A DNA stretch of 8,004 bases, taken from positions 1-8,004 of the forward strand of contig JAJFIG010000526.1 in NCBI GenBank assembly GCA_021775195.1, in the 5' to 3' direction. The first letter of the stretch is position 1. Each line of letters begins with the position of its first letter. Below are positions 1 through 6,741 of the stretch, piece after piece. The position numbers were made by a program, and so were the translations under genes. The stretch comes from Rhodospirillales bacterium. GTDB lineage: Bacteria > Pseudomonadota > Alphaproteobacteria > Rhodospirillales > 2-02-FULL-58-16. Under the pieces are notes generated by a model. That model did no database searches. It was not told where the DNA came from and was given only the letters and a program-made list of their open reading frames with translations.

Positions 1-245
1 TCGCGGCCCAGTTCGTCGGTTCCCAGGGGATGGGCAAGTGTTGGTCCGGCAAAGCGGTTGAACAGGTCGACGATCTCGGCGTCGACGCCAAGGATGATCT
101 CGACCAGGGGCGCGGCGAGCGAAAATGCGATCAACACGGACAGTACGACGGCGCTACCGACTGCCAGGCGGTGGCGCACAAAACGCCTGAAAGCCAACAC
201 CAACATGCCCTGAGCGCTCCGTTGCATGGCGATCGGCGTGCTCAT
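1..245 (-). CDS. ABC transporter permease, DppC/OppC type (N-terminal part only)
   Basis: Second inner-membrane permease of the peptide/nickel-type importer; only the first 81 residues lie in the window and the rest runs off the left edge. The ATG at 243-245 overlaps the TGA of the upstream permease (ATGA overlap), so the start is well fixed by translational coupling. The protein begins with a short basic cytoplasmic stretch (residues 18-26 carry five Arg and a His), followed by one hydrophobic segment at about 28-47. It then reaches the family hallmark HPLGTDELGR at 72-81, which in DppC/OppC proteins sits just before the main transmembrane domain. It should pair with the DppB-type permease to form the pore driven by the two ATPases. 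Family assignment is firm; substrate is unknown. The absence of the C-terminal part is due to the window edge, not a visible defect. Confidence 0.9.
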   Translation of the reverse strand, partial: MSTPIAMQRSAQGMLVLAFRRFVRHRLAVGSAVVLSVLIAFSLAAPLVEIILGVDAEIVDLFNRFAGPTLAHPLGTDELGR

Positions 246-1195
246 TGATAGGATATCCTCGGATCCAGCCAGGCATAGGTCAGGTCGGCCAGTAGGTTCC
301 CGGCGAGGGTAAGGACGGTGGCGAACAACAAGGCGACCAGGGCCAGGTTGAAATCATTCCCCATGATCGCGTCGAAGATCAGCTTGCCCATGCCCGGATA
401 GGCAAAGATGGTCTCGGTTATCAGTGCGCCGGAAAACAGGTAACCGAAGTTGAGTGCGACGACGGTCACGACGGGGATCATCGCGTTCCGCAGCGCATGG
501 CGAAAAACGACCCGCGTTTGGCTTGCACCTTTCGCCCTGGCGGTCCGTATATAGTCCTGGCGCAGGGTTTCGATCATCGCCGCGCGCATGTAGCGGGTAT
601 GCCCGCCGGCGCTGGCAATCGTCAGGTTCGCCACTGGCAGGACGACGTATTTGGCGCTTTCCCAGAAACCCGCCGCTCCGATCGTTCCCGTGCCGCTTGC
701 CGGCAGAATGCCAAGAAACACCGCGAAGACGATGATCAGCAGCAATGCCAGCCAGAACGCCGGCACCGAAATGCCGGCGAAGGCCAGGAAGTTGATCGCG
801 TAGTCACTACGCGAATAGGGCCGGAGCGCCGCGGCGATGCCCGCCGGCAGGCCGATTGCCAGCGACAGCAGAAAACTCAGGCCCAGCAGCACAATCGTGT
901 TGCCCAAGGCGGGCCCCAGCACCTCGAGCACCGGTTTTGCATGCAGGCGCGAATACCCGAGATCCGCCGTCAGTGCCGCCTTGAGCCAGTTTCCGTAGCG
1001 CTCGATGATCGGCTTGTCCAATCCGTAAAGCGCCCTAAGGCGTGTTGCGTCCTCGGAAGTCATTTTCGGGTCAGCGTTTATCATCAGGTCGATGGGGTCG
1101 CCGGGCATGAGCCCGATGAGCCCATAGATGACGAAGGACATGACCACCAGAACAGCCACGGACTGGACCAATCGCGCCAGCAGGAACCGGGTCAC
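242..1195 (-). CDS. ABC transporter permease, DppB/OppB type
   Basis: Inner-membrane permease of the importer, 317 residues, a normal DppB/OppB length. I start it at the GTG at 1193-1195, which overlaps the TGA of the preceding ATPase (GTGA). A longer reading from 1321 would add 42 residues that lie inside the ATPase gene and have no membrane character. Hydrophobic segments lie at about 7-29, 98-124, 137-163, 183-197, 237-257 and 283-306. The LMPGDPID element at 29-36 and the YGLDKP element at 57-62 are typical of the periplasmic N-terminal region of this family. The EAA-type coupling loop that docks on the ATPases is at about 208-240, with DYIRTARAKG and HALRNAMIPV visible. The gene ends in an ATGA overlap with the next permease, so both pore subunits are coupled. 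Function as a di/oligopeptide or nickel-type permease is a family inference. Confidence 0.93.
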   Translation of the reverse strand: MTRFLLARLVQSVAVLVVMSFVIYGLIGLMPGDPIDLMINADPKMTSEDATRLRALYGLDKPIIERYGNWLKAALTADLGYSRLHAKPVLEVLGPALGNTIVLLGLSFLLSLAIGLPAGIAAALRPYSRSDYAINFLAFAGISVPAFWLALLLIIVFAVFLGILPASGTGTIGAAGFWESAKYVVLPVANLTIASAGGHTRYMRAAMIETLRQDYIRTARAKGASQTRVVFRHALRNAMIPVVTVVALNFGYLFSGALITETIFAYPGMGKLIFDAIMGNDFNLALVALLFATVLTLAGNLLADLTYAWLDPRISYQ

Positions 1196-2184
1196 GGCTG
1201 GTCTCCGTCCTTGAAGTGGCAGGCGGCCCTGTGTCCGGCGCCGTATTCGTTGGATTCGAGGGCTGGGGCCGATTTGCGGCAGATGTCCTCCGCCATCGGG
1301 CACCGGGTATGGAAGCGGCACCCCGGCGGCGGCTGCAGGGGACTAGGCACATCGCCTTGAAGGACGTTGCCGGGCCGCCGTTTTCCCTTGCCGACGACAG
1401 GCGCCGAGGCGATCAATGCCCGCGTATAGGGGTGTCGGGGAGCGGCGAAAAGCTCGTCCGTCGCCGCCTCCTCGACGATGGTTCCCAGATACATGACGGC
1501 AACCCGGTCGGCGAATTGACGTACCACCGCCAAATCGTGGCTGACGAACAGGTAGGTGAGACCGAAATTATCCTGCAAGTCCTTGAGGAGGTTGATGACT
1601 TGGCTTTGTATCGACACATCCAGGGCCGAGACCGGTTCGTCGGCTATGACCAGGGCTGGTTCCAAGGCTATTGCCCGGGCGATGGCTATCCGCTGCCGCT
1701 GCCCGCCACTAAACTGGTGTGGATAGCGGACCATGTCTGGTGGCCGTAAGCCCACGGATTCCGCCAGCCTAGCGACACGGCGGCGTCGCTCCGCTTTGTC
1801 CCCGATCTTGTGAATGACCAGGGGTTCGGCGATGATGTCGCCCACCGGCAAGCGTGGATTGAGCGATCCATAGGGGTCCTGGAAGATCATCTGAATTCGG
1901 CGCCGCACGGATTTGATGGCGTGCCGGCCGAGCCCGCTCACGTCCTGTCCCTTGAAGTGGACCGAGCCTGATGTCGGACGGTGCAGCAGGGCCGCAGTCT
2001 GGGCCAAGGTAGTCTTTCCACAGCCGGATTCACCGACCAATGCCAGTGTTTCTCCTCTGTTGACGTGGAAATTGACGCTGTCCACCGCGTGCACGGTACC
2101 GTGGCTGGTGCCGAAAGATCCGGCGTGGCGGACCGGGAAGTGCTTGACCAGGTCGCGGCCTTCGAGAAGCGGACCATCGGTCAT
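1192..2184 (-). CDS. ABC transporter ATP-binding protein, DppF/OppF type
   Basis: Cytoplasmic ATPase, 330 residues, that powers the importer together with the DppD-type subunit. Visible parts are Walker A GESGCGKTT at 51-59, the Q-loop Gln in FQDP at 102, the signature FSGGQRQRI at 158-166, Walker B LVIADEP at 178-184, and the switch His in SHDLAV at 216. After the nucleotide domain comes the oligopeptide-type C-terminal extension, containing HPYTRALIAS at 251-260 and PPGCRFHTRCP at 286-296. Four Cys (289, 295, 302, 322) are spaced like the cluster that binds 4Fe-4S in some DppD-family proteins; iron-sulfur binding here is inference. The ATG at 2182-2184 overlaps the TGA of the upstream ATPase, and its own stop overlaps the GTG of the DppB-type permease. 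All catalytic motifs are intact. Confidence 0.94.
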   Translation of the reverse strand: MTDGPLLEGRDLVKHFPVRHAGSFGTSHGTVHAVDSVNFHVNRGETLALVGESGCGKTTLAQTAALLHRPTSGSVHFKGQDVSGLGRHAIKSVRRRIQMIFQDPYGSLNPRLPVGDIIAEPLVIHKIGDKAERRRRVARLAESVGLRPPDMVRYPHQFSGGQRQRIAIARAIALEPALVIADEPVSALDVSIQSQVINLLKDLQDNFGLTYLFVSHDLAVVRQFADRVAVMYLGTIVEEAATDELFAAPRHPYTRALIASAPVVGKGKRRPGNVLQGDVPSPLQPPPGCRFHTRCPMAEDICRKSAPALESNEYGAGHRAACHFKDGDQP

Positions 2185-3179
2185 GGCGTCGCCTTGAAAC
2201 AGGCCACCCGCCGCCCGCTACCCAAGAATTCCAGGGGTGGCTCCGCGGTTCGGCACTGATCGTCGGCCAGGGCGCAGCGGTCGGAAAAACGACAGCCCGG
2301 CGGCAGGGCACTGAGGTCCGGGACGGTTCCAGGAATGGCGGGCAGGCGATCCTGGCGTGGTCCTGCAGTGGGCAGGGTTTCGATCAACCCGCGGGTATAA
2401 GGGTGAAGGGGAGCGGCGAACAGCGACGTCGCCGGCGCCTGCTCTACGATGCGCCCGGCGTACATGACCAGGACATCGTCGGCGATTTCCGAAATCACGG
2501 CGAGATCGTGGCTGATGAATAGGATGGCCGTCCCCAGCTCACGCTGTATGTCCAGCATCAGGTCCAAGATTTGCGCCTGGATCGTCACATCGAGTGCCGT
2601 CGTCGGTTCGTCGGCGATCAAGACACCGGGCCGGCAGATCAGCGCCATGGCGATCATGACACGCTGGCGCATGCCGCCGGACATCTGATGGGGATAGCTT
2701 CCAGCGCGTTCCGCCGCGTCGGGAATCCCTACCTTTGCAAGCATGGTGATGGCGCTGGTCCACGCCTCAGATTTGCTGGCAAGTTGATGGATTTCAAGGG
2801 TTTCCGCGACCTGCCGGCCGACGCTGATCACAGGATTCAGGGATGTCATCGGTTCCTGGAATATCATCGACAGGCGGACACCGCGCACACGCTGCAAGGC
2901 CGCGTCGGGCAGCCCAATGAGGTCGGTCCCATCCAACAGGATCTCGCCGGCGGCAACCCGTCCCGGTAGCGGTACCAAGTCCAGCAAGGAAAGGGCGGTG
3001 ACTGACTTGCCGCACCCGGATTCCCCGACGAGGCCCAGCGTCTGTCCAGGGGAAAGGTCGAAGGAAACCCCGTCCACCGCTTTGACCGTGCCCGTATCGG
3101 AGGTGAAAACCACGTCAAGGTTCCGGACCTCGAGGACAACGTCGGGATTGCCGGGCTGAATTGCGTACGCTTCCGCCAT
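2181..3179 (-). CDS. ABC transporter ATP-binding protein, DppD/OppD type
   Basis: First ATPase of the importer, 332 residues, cytoplasmic. Walker [10 protein letters not shown] is at 52-60, the Q-loop Gln in FQEP at 108, the signature MSGGMRQRV at 166-174 (the SGGMRQR variant usual for DppD/OppD), Walker B VLIADEP at 186-192, and the switch His in SHDLAV at 224. The C-terminal extension holds [12 protein letters not shown] at 259-270 and four Cys at 296, 302, 309 and 327, a possible 4Fe-4S site. The ATG at 3177-3179 has only a weak AGG upstream, but it follows the AT-rich gap and no in-frame alternative looks better. The stop overlaps the start of the DppF-type ATPase (ATGA). The substrate-binding protein gene lies 62 bp upstream on the same strand. 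D-type versus F-type is assigned from the signature variant and gene order. Confidence 0.94.
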   Translation of the reverse strand: MAEAYAIQPGNPDVVLEVRNLDVVFTSDTGTVKAVDGVSFDLSPGQTLGLVGESGCGKSVTALSLLDLVPLPGRVAAGEILLDGTDLIGLPDAALQRVRGVRLSMIFQEPMTSLNPVISVGRQVAETLEIHQLASKSEAWTSAITMLAKVGIPDAAERAGSYPHQMSGGMRQRVMIAMALICRPGVLIADEPTTALDVTIQAQILDLMLDIQRELGTAILFISHDLAVISEIADDVLVMYAGRIVEQAPATSLFAAPLHPYTRGLIETLPTAGPRQDRLPAIPGTVPDLSALPPGCRFSDRCALADDQCRTAEPPLEFLGSGRRVACFKATP

Positions 3180-3215
3180 GGTCGGCCTGAATCTAAAGTA
3201 ATTTATTAAGAAAAT

Positions 3216-3233
3216 TTTTCAATTAATTGAAAA
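3216..3233. promoter_or_regulatory. 18-bp perfect AT-rich palindrome in the transporter operon gap
   Basis: The sequence TTTTCAATTAATTGAAAA is its own reverse complement over all 18 bases. It sits in the 62-bp gap (3180-3241) between the substrate-binding protein gene and the first ATPase gene. From 3191 to 3241 only 7 of 51 bases are G or C, in sharp contrast with the GC-rich surroundings. It could be a dimeric regulator's operator, part of an internal promoter for the four transporter genes, or an mRNA hairpin that sets unequal levels of binding protein and membrane parts. On the minus strand TTGAAA within the palindrome could serve as a -35, but I see no good -10 at standard spacing. It lacks the GC-rich stem of an intrinsic terminator. 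The symmetry is certain; the role is inference. Confidence 0.4.
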
Positions 3234-3241
3234 CAAGTAAA

Positions 3242-4921
3242 TTAATCCTCACTCTTCGCATACCAATTCTCAATCCAGAGAGTGCTGGGATCCTGGTGGC
3301 CTGTCGGTTCGATCCCTTTCAGCCATTTTGGGAGGACATAAGGTTCGGCCCGGAAATACAGCGGTAGCGCCGGCAACTCGTCGGCGTAAATTTCCTGCAG
3401 GCGATGCCAGAGCCCCGCGCGTTTTTCGCGATTCAGCTCCACTTCGATCAGTTCGATCAACTCATCGACCTCTGAATTGACGAAGCCGGCGTAGTTCTGA
3501 CCCGCAAAATTATTGCCAGGGTGCGGGATATGCGCCGAATGCAACGTAGTCCTCGGTACGCTCTCGGGGGCGCTGATCCAGGCGAACATGGCCATGGCCG
3601 AGAACTTGCGTTCCGTCACCGTCTGGCCGAAAAACACCCGAGCCGGCTGGTTCCGGATGCGTACATCGATACCAAGTTGCTTCCATTGGCTTTGCAGGAC
3701 CTGCTCCACCAGTTCGCGGATACGGTTGCCGGCGGTTGTCATGATCTCCAGGGACAGCTTTTCGCCGTTTTTGTTGCTGCGAACTCCTTTGCGCAGGGTC
3801 GTCCAACCGGCTTCACGGAGCAATTTCAATGCCTTCTTCGGATCATATTCGTAGCGTTGGATGTCGTCCGTGTGCACCCAATCCAGGGGACTTACGTTGG
3901 TATTGGCTACCGGCTGGCGTCCGTCAAAGAGCTTTTCGCTGATCGCCCGCCGGTCGAGGGCGTAAATAAGGGCCTTGCGCACCCGTTTGTCCTTGAGGAT
4001 CGGGTTGTCCTGGTTCAGGTCGATGTGTTCGTAAATGAGGCCGGGTTTGTAGACCAGATTGAACCGGTCACCGTGGCGTTTTTCGAAGGCGAGCGCCTGG
4101 TCGATGGTCAGGCCCAGTTCCCCGGCTATCATGTCGATGGCACCCGACAACACATTGGCCTCCAGCGCCGCCGTATTGGGGACCACGCGGACGACGATGC
4201 GCTTGAAACGCGGCTTGGAGCCCCACCAGGTCGCGTTGGGCACCAGGACCACGTGGGAACCGGTTGCTACCTCGGCGATCCGATAGGGGCCGAAGTAGAG
4301 ACCTTTGTTGGTGGTATCCGCATCGAATGCGGTGCGGTGCTTGTATTCGGCGGGGTCGGCGAACGAGGGCGCGTCCAGATGCGCCGGAATTAGCTGGAAT
4401 CCGTTGATCGCGTTGTATTCGAAGGTCAATTTGTCGAAATGCAGGGTGAAGGTTTTCTCGTCCTTGACGTCGATCTTGTAAAGGCTGCGGTAGAACTCAA
4501 CATTACCGACGCCGCTCATGGGATGCCGGCCCGCCTTCCATGTAAAAACAACATCCCGGGTGGAAACCGGGGTCTCGTCGCCCCAGAGAGCTTCCTTCCG
4601 GATCGTATAGGTTACGGCGATCCCCCGCTTGCCCTTCGGCGTTCGTTCTGGAACGGCAAGACCGTTCTCAATGGTCGGCAAATCGACACAAAGCATGCAG
4701 ACCAGCCGCCAGTTCTGGTCATAGGCCGTGAACGGCCGTCGGGTCATGGCGAGGATGTAGGATTTCGCCAACATGGCGTCGATATTGGGATGAAAGGTGG
4801 ACGGAAACTGGGTGATTCCGATCACCAGTTGGTCCCTCGGCGGGTCCTTGGCTTCGGCGGTGGCCAACGGAGGCGCCAGGAATCCGGCGCAGAGCACGAA
4901 TACCGCGAACAATCTGGTCAT
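3242..4921 (-). CDS. Periplasmic substrate-binding protein, family 5 (peptide/nickel type)
   Basis: Secreted binding protein, 559 residues, that should capture the ligand in the periplasm and deliver it to the importer encoded just downstream. I start it at the ATG at 4919-4921. It gives a clean signal peptide (Thr-Arg, hydrophobic core at about 4-20, cleavage likely after ATAEA at residue 24) and has a GGCGG/AGGG stretch upstream. Earlier in-frame starts back to 5056 would add 45 residues overlapping pyrE. SBP_bac_5 features include QLVIGITQFPSTFHPN at 31-46, the YTIRKEALWGDETPVSTRDV segment around 105-124, and a late region with LPLYFRAEPYVLPKW near the C-terminus. The only two Cys after the signal peptide form CMLC at 75-78, a likely disulfide. 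It lies 16 bp after pyrE. The ligand cannot be predicted. Confidence 0.92.
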   Translation of the reverse strand: MTRLFAVFVLCAGFLAPPLATAEAKDPPRDQLVIGITQFPSTFHPNIDAMLAKSYILAMTRRPFTAYDQNWRLVCMLCVDLPTIENGLAVPERTPKGKRGIAVTYTIRKEALWGDETPVSTRDVVFTWKAGRHPMSGVGNVEFYRSLYKIDVKDEKTFTLHFDKLTFEYNAINGFQLIPAHLDAPSFADPAEYKHRTAFDADTTNKGLYFGPYRIAEVATGSHVVLVPNATWWGSKPRFKRIVVRVVPNTAALEANVLSGAIDMIAGELGLTIDQALAFEKRHGDRFNLVYKPGLIYEHIDLNQDNPILKDKRVRKALIYALDRRAISEKLFDGRQPVANTNVSPLDWVHTDDIQRYEYDPKKALKLLREAGWTTLRKGVRSNKNGEKLSLEIMTTAGNRIRELVEQVLQSQWKQLGIDVRIRNQPARVFFGQTVTERKFSAMAMFAWISAPESVPRTTLHSAHIPHPGNNFAGQNYAGFVNSEVDELIELIEVELNREKRAGLWHRLQEIYADELPALPLYFRAEPYVLPKWLKGIEPTGHQDPSTLWIENWYAKSED

Positions 4922-4937
4922 GGCCCTGCCGCCTGTC

Positions 4938-5621
4938 TCAATCGTGTTTACCACCGTGAGACCTGGACCAGGCCACGGGATCGGCGAGAAACTCGCGTAC
5001 GCCGGCGATTGCGGCATCATCGAAATACCCGCCGGTTTCCGCTGCTTCCACCACATCCCACCAATCGGCCAGATAGTGCAGCCGGATGCCCGCCTCTTTC
5101 ATGGTTTCGACTGCTCCCGGAAACACCCCGTAAAAGAAAACAACCAGTGCGTCGGTCACCGTCGCGCCTGCGGCACGCAAAGCATTGACAAAGGTGATCT
5201 TGCTCGCTCCGTCGGTGGTCAGGTCCTCGACCAGGAGCACCCGCTGCCCGTCCGACAGATCTCCCTCGATCTGGGCGTTGCGGCCAAACCCCTTGGGTTT
5301 CTTACGCACGTACAGCATGGGCAGGGAACTGGCGTGGGCTATCCATGCGGCATAAGGAATGCCGGCCGTCTCGCCGCCGGCAACCGCGTCGATCGTGTCG
5401 AAACTTACCGCGTCCTCGATGACCGCGGCCGCCATCTCCATGATCCGGGTCCGAGCCTCGGGAAAGGAGATGACCTTGCGGCAATCGATATAGACCGGAC
5501 TGGCCCAGCCCGAGGTCAGGATGTAGGGCTCCTCGGGGCGGAAATTCACCGCCTTGATCTCGAGGAGAAGGCGGGCCGTTTCAGTTCCGAATAGAGCGTT
5601 CTTTTGTTGGTTGTCGGGCAT
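4938..5621 (-). CDS. pyrE: Orotate phosphoribosyltransferase (PyrE)
   Basis: Cytoplasmic enzyme of de novo pyrimidine synthesis that joins orotate to PRPP to give orotidine 5'-phosphate. It has 227 residues, normal for the family. The N-terminal orotate-side element TSGWASPVYIDCRK is at 36-49. The flexible catalytic loop YVRKKPKGFGRNAQIEG is at 104-120 with its Arg and Lys residues. The PRPP-binding loop VLLVEDLTTDGASK is at 128-141, with the acidic pair Glu132-Asp133. The start at 5619-5621 is the first ATG giving a full-length enzyme; only a weak GGA precedes it. It is the first gene of the leftward gene run and is followed 16 bp later by the substrate-binding protein gene, so co-transcription is likely. 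The upstream region is shared with the rightward Sel1-repeat gene. No clear promoter for pyrE was found by eye. Confidence 0.96.
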   Translation of the reverse strand: MPDNQQKNALFGTETARLLLEIKAVNFRPEEPYILTSGWASPVYIDCRKVISFPEARTRIMEMAAAVIEDAVSFDTIDAVAGGETAGIPYAAWIAHASSLPMLYVRKKPKGFGRNAQIEGDLSDGQRVLLVEDLTTDGASKITFVNALRAAGATVTDALVVFFYGVFPGAVETMKEAGIRLHYLADWWDVVEAAETGGYFDDAAIAGVREFLADPVAWSRSHGGKHD

Positions 5622-5719
5622 GGGCGTCCGGGGCGTTCGTTCGTGGGGCGGGGTGCCGGGTCACGTTATCATCATCGCTTTGGTCATGGTAGGATTGCCT
5701 TACAGCGTATTCGGTCCGC

Positions 5720-5748
5720 TTCATCGCCGGCGGCATTGCGCGTATACT
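5720..5748 (+). promoter_or_regulatory. Possible sigma70-type promoter for the Sel1/hydrolase operon
   Basis: TATACT at 5743-5748 is a good -10 hexamer (5 of 6 to TATAAT). TTCATC at 5720-5725 sits 17 bp upstream as a weak -35 (3 of 6 to TTGACA). Transcription would begin near 5755, leaving a leader of about 35 bases before the start codon. The position fits the only rightward gene run in the window. It is judged by eye, with no expression evidence, and the -35 is poor, so a different factor or an activator may be involved. Confidence 0.4.
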
Positions 5749-5773
5749 GCGGCGATCCGCCAGGAATTCCTTG

Positions 5774-5781
5774 AAGGGGGG
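5774..5781 (+). promoter_or_regulatory. Ribosome binding site deciding the Sel1-repeat gene start
   Basis: AAGGGGGG ends 8 bases before the ATG at 5790 but only 2 bases before the alternative in-frame ATG at 5784. Normal Shine-Dalgarno spacing therefore favours 5790. The two choices differ by only two residues (Met-Ser) and do not alter the signal peptide. Confidence 0.5.
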
Positions 5782-5789
5782 AAATGAGC

Positions 5790-6371
5790 ATGGCAATTGG
5801 TAACCGCATCTCCCGCCTTGTGGCGCTGGCCGCGTTGATGGTCGCCTGCGGGGTCACGCCGGCTCGGGCAGACCTCGATGCGGCCGTGCGTGCGCTTCAT
5901 CAGAGCGGCGATATCAGCGGGGCCTGCAAGGAGATCGTCACTGCCGGCGAGCGCGGCGACGCCGCCGCCATGGGGCAGCTTGGAGATATCTACATGAACG
6001 GCACTTGCGGCGCGAAAGACGAGGCGTTGGCGAGGAAATGGCACCACCGAGCCGCTGAAAGTGGCGATGCATACGCGCAAATGACCCTTGCCAGCCATTA
6101 CCGGATTGGCGACGGAGGGTATGCCAAGGACCTCGTCCAGGCCTACAAATGGTACCACCTCGCGGCCACCGCGCCGAAACCCCGGTCCAAGGCCACCAAG
6201 GGCGAGGCCTTCAACCAGCTCATGGCTCTTCGGGGAACGCTCGAGTTCAACGACACGGCGGCGGAACTGCAGGCCGCGCCCCAGCGCGACCGTCTGGGGC
6301 GGAAGATGTCGCCGGCGCAGGTCGCCGAGGCGAAAAAGCTGGCCGTGAAATGGCGTGCCGGGGCGCGATGA
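5790..6371 (+). CDS. Secreted Sel1-like repeat protein
   Basis: A 193-residue exported protein with two Sel1-like (TPR-type) repeats, a fold usually used for protein-protein contact. The signal peptide is residues 1-27: basic Arg7 and Arg9, hydrophobic core at about 10-19, and likely cleavage after ARA27. Cys20 in LMVAC could instead be a lipoprotein cysteine, but Met at -3 is atypical. Repeat 1 is at about 56-91 (LGDIYMNGTCG then ARKWHHRAAESGD). Repeat 2 is at about 93-128 (LASHYRIGDGGYAKD then AYKWYHLAA). The C-terminal region at about 130-193 has MSPAQVAEAKKLAVKW, a tail seen in many alphaproteobacterial Sel1 proteins. The start is set by the AAGGGGGG site, with ATG 5784 as an alternative. 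It ends 22 bp before the hydrolase genes and is probably co-transcribed with them. The specific role and any link to the hydrolase are unknown. Confidence 0.85.
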   Translation: MAIGNRISRLVALAALMVACGVTPARADLDAAVRALHQSGDISGACKEIVTAGERGDAAAMGQLGDIYMNGTCGAKDEALARKWHHRAAESGDAYAQMTLASHYRIGDGGYAKDLVQAYKWYHLAATAPKPRSKATKGEAFNQLMALRGTLEFNDTAAELQAAPQRDRLGRKMSPAQVAEAKKLAVKWRAGAR

Positions 6372-6393
6372 TGTCGGATAGGGAAGGATCGTG

Positions 6394-6741
6394 ATGACGC
6401 AACAGGACGACGACAGGGCACCCCGGGGATACCATGATCTTGGTGGCGTGGGTGGCGGCCCGGTGGACATGACCGAGCACGTGCTGGAGCCTTGGGAAAA
6501 GCGGGTTGACGCCTTGTGCGGCATACTGGTTGGCAAGAAATGCCGTTTGATGACCATCGACGAGCGCCGCGATGCCATCGAGACCCTGGGCGAGGACAAA
6601 TACACGTCGCTCAAGTATTACGAACTGTGGATGGCCGGGACCATGAACCTCTTGATCGAGAAGGGAACCCTTTCCCAGGACGAGATCGACGAGCGCATGG
6701 ATCAAATCCGCCGGCGCCTCGGCCTCGAGGCCGAAGAATGA
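6394..6741 (+). CDS. Thiocyanate hydrolase beta-like / nitrile hydratase beta N-terminal-half subunit
   Basis: A 115-residue cytoplasmic protein equivalent to the N-terminal half of nitrile hydratase beta, and to the beta subunit (ScnB) of thiocyanate hydrolase. Visible features are the HDLGGVGGGPVD opening at 14-25 (the family's HDLGG..GP motif), WEKRVDAL at 34-41, MTIDERRDAIETL at 53-65, and KYYELW at 74-79. Arg59 in the DERR motif aligns with the beta-subunit Arg of nitrile hydratase (Arg52 in the Pseudonocardia enzyme) that contacts the oxidised metal-bound cysteines. I prefer ATG 6394, 5 bases after AAGGA; a GTG at 6391 would be too close. The stop overlaps the next start (ATGA), implying coupled synthesis of the two half-beta proteins. 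It is shorter than the 157-residue ScnB of Thiobacillus thioparus (figure from memory). Substrate (thiocyanate or a nitrile) is not decided by sequence. Confidence 0.85.
   Translation: MTQQDDDRAPRGYHDLGGVGGGPVDMTEHVLEPWEKRVDALCGILVGKKCRLMTIDERRDAIETLGEDKYTSLKYYELWMAGTMNLLIEKGTLSQDEIDERMDQIRRRLGLEAEE

Larger units (their letters stand above)
5622..5789. other. Divergent intergenic region between pyrE and the Sel1-repeat gene
   Basis: About 165 bp separate the two divergent starts, the longest non-coding stretch in the window. It should hold promoters for both directions. The rightward one is recognisable (see the separate entry). For the leftward pyrE direction I could not find a convincing -35/-10 pair. 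A short open frame crossing this region on the minus strand overlaps pyrE and has no recognisable features. No tRNA, riboswitch or pyrimidine-type attenuator (hairpin plus T-run with leader peptide) was recognised. Confidence 0.6.

Noticed and set aside
497..1360. Long plus-strand open frame (287 codons) opposite the DppB-type permease
   Set aside because: It is antisense to a clear permease and ATPase end, is rich in Arg, Gln and His, and has no domain. It is a shadow of high-GC coding.
3205..3240. Palindrome as an intrinsic terminator after the binding-protein gene
   Set aside because: The stem is almost purely A-T and no clean T-run follows on the minus strand, so a Rho-independent terminator is not supported.
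3521..4393. Plus-strand open frame of 290 codons opposite the substrate-binding protein
   Set aside because: Low-complexity translation with no recognisable family, lying entirely within a confident gene on the other strand.
4885..4895. Lipoprotein cysteine in the binding-protein signal peptide (VLC at residues 9-11)
   Set aside because: Leu directly before Cys does not fit a lipobox, and a good AxA cleavage site (ATAEA) follows.
4797..5594. Plus-strand open frame of 265 codons opposite pyrE
   Set aside because: It lies across pyrE and the binding-protein start on the other strand and resembles no protein family.
5721..6614. Minus-strand open frame of 297 codons across the Sel1 and half-beta genes
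   Set aside because: Antisense to two genes with clear family motifs and good ribosome sites; its translation shows no domain.
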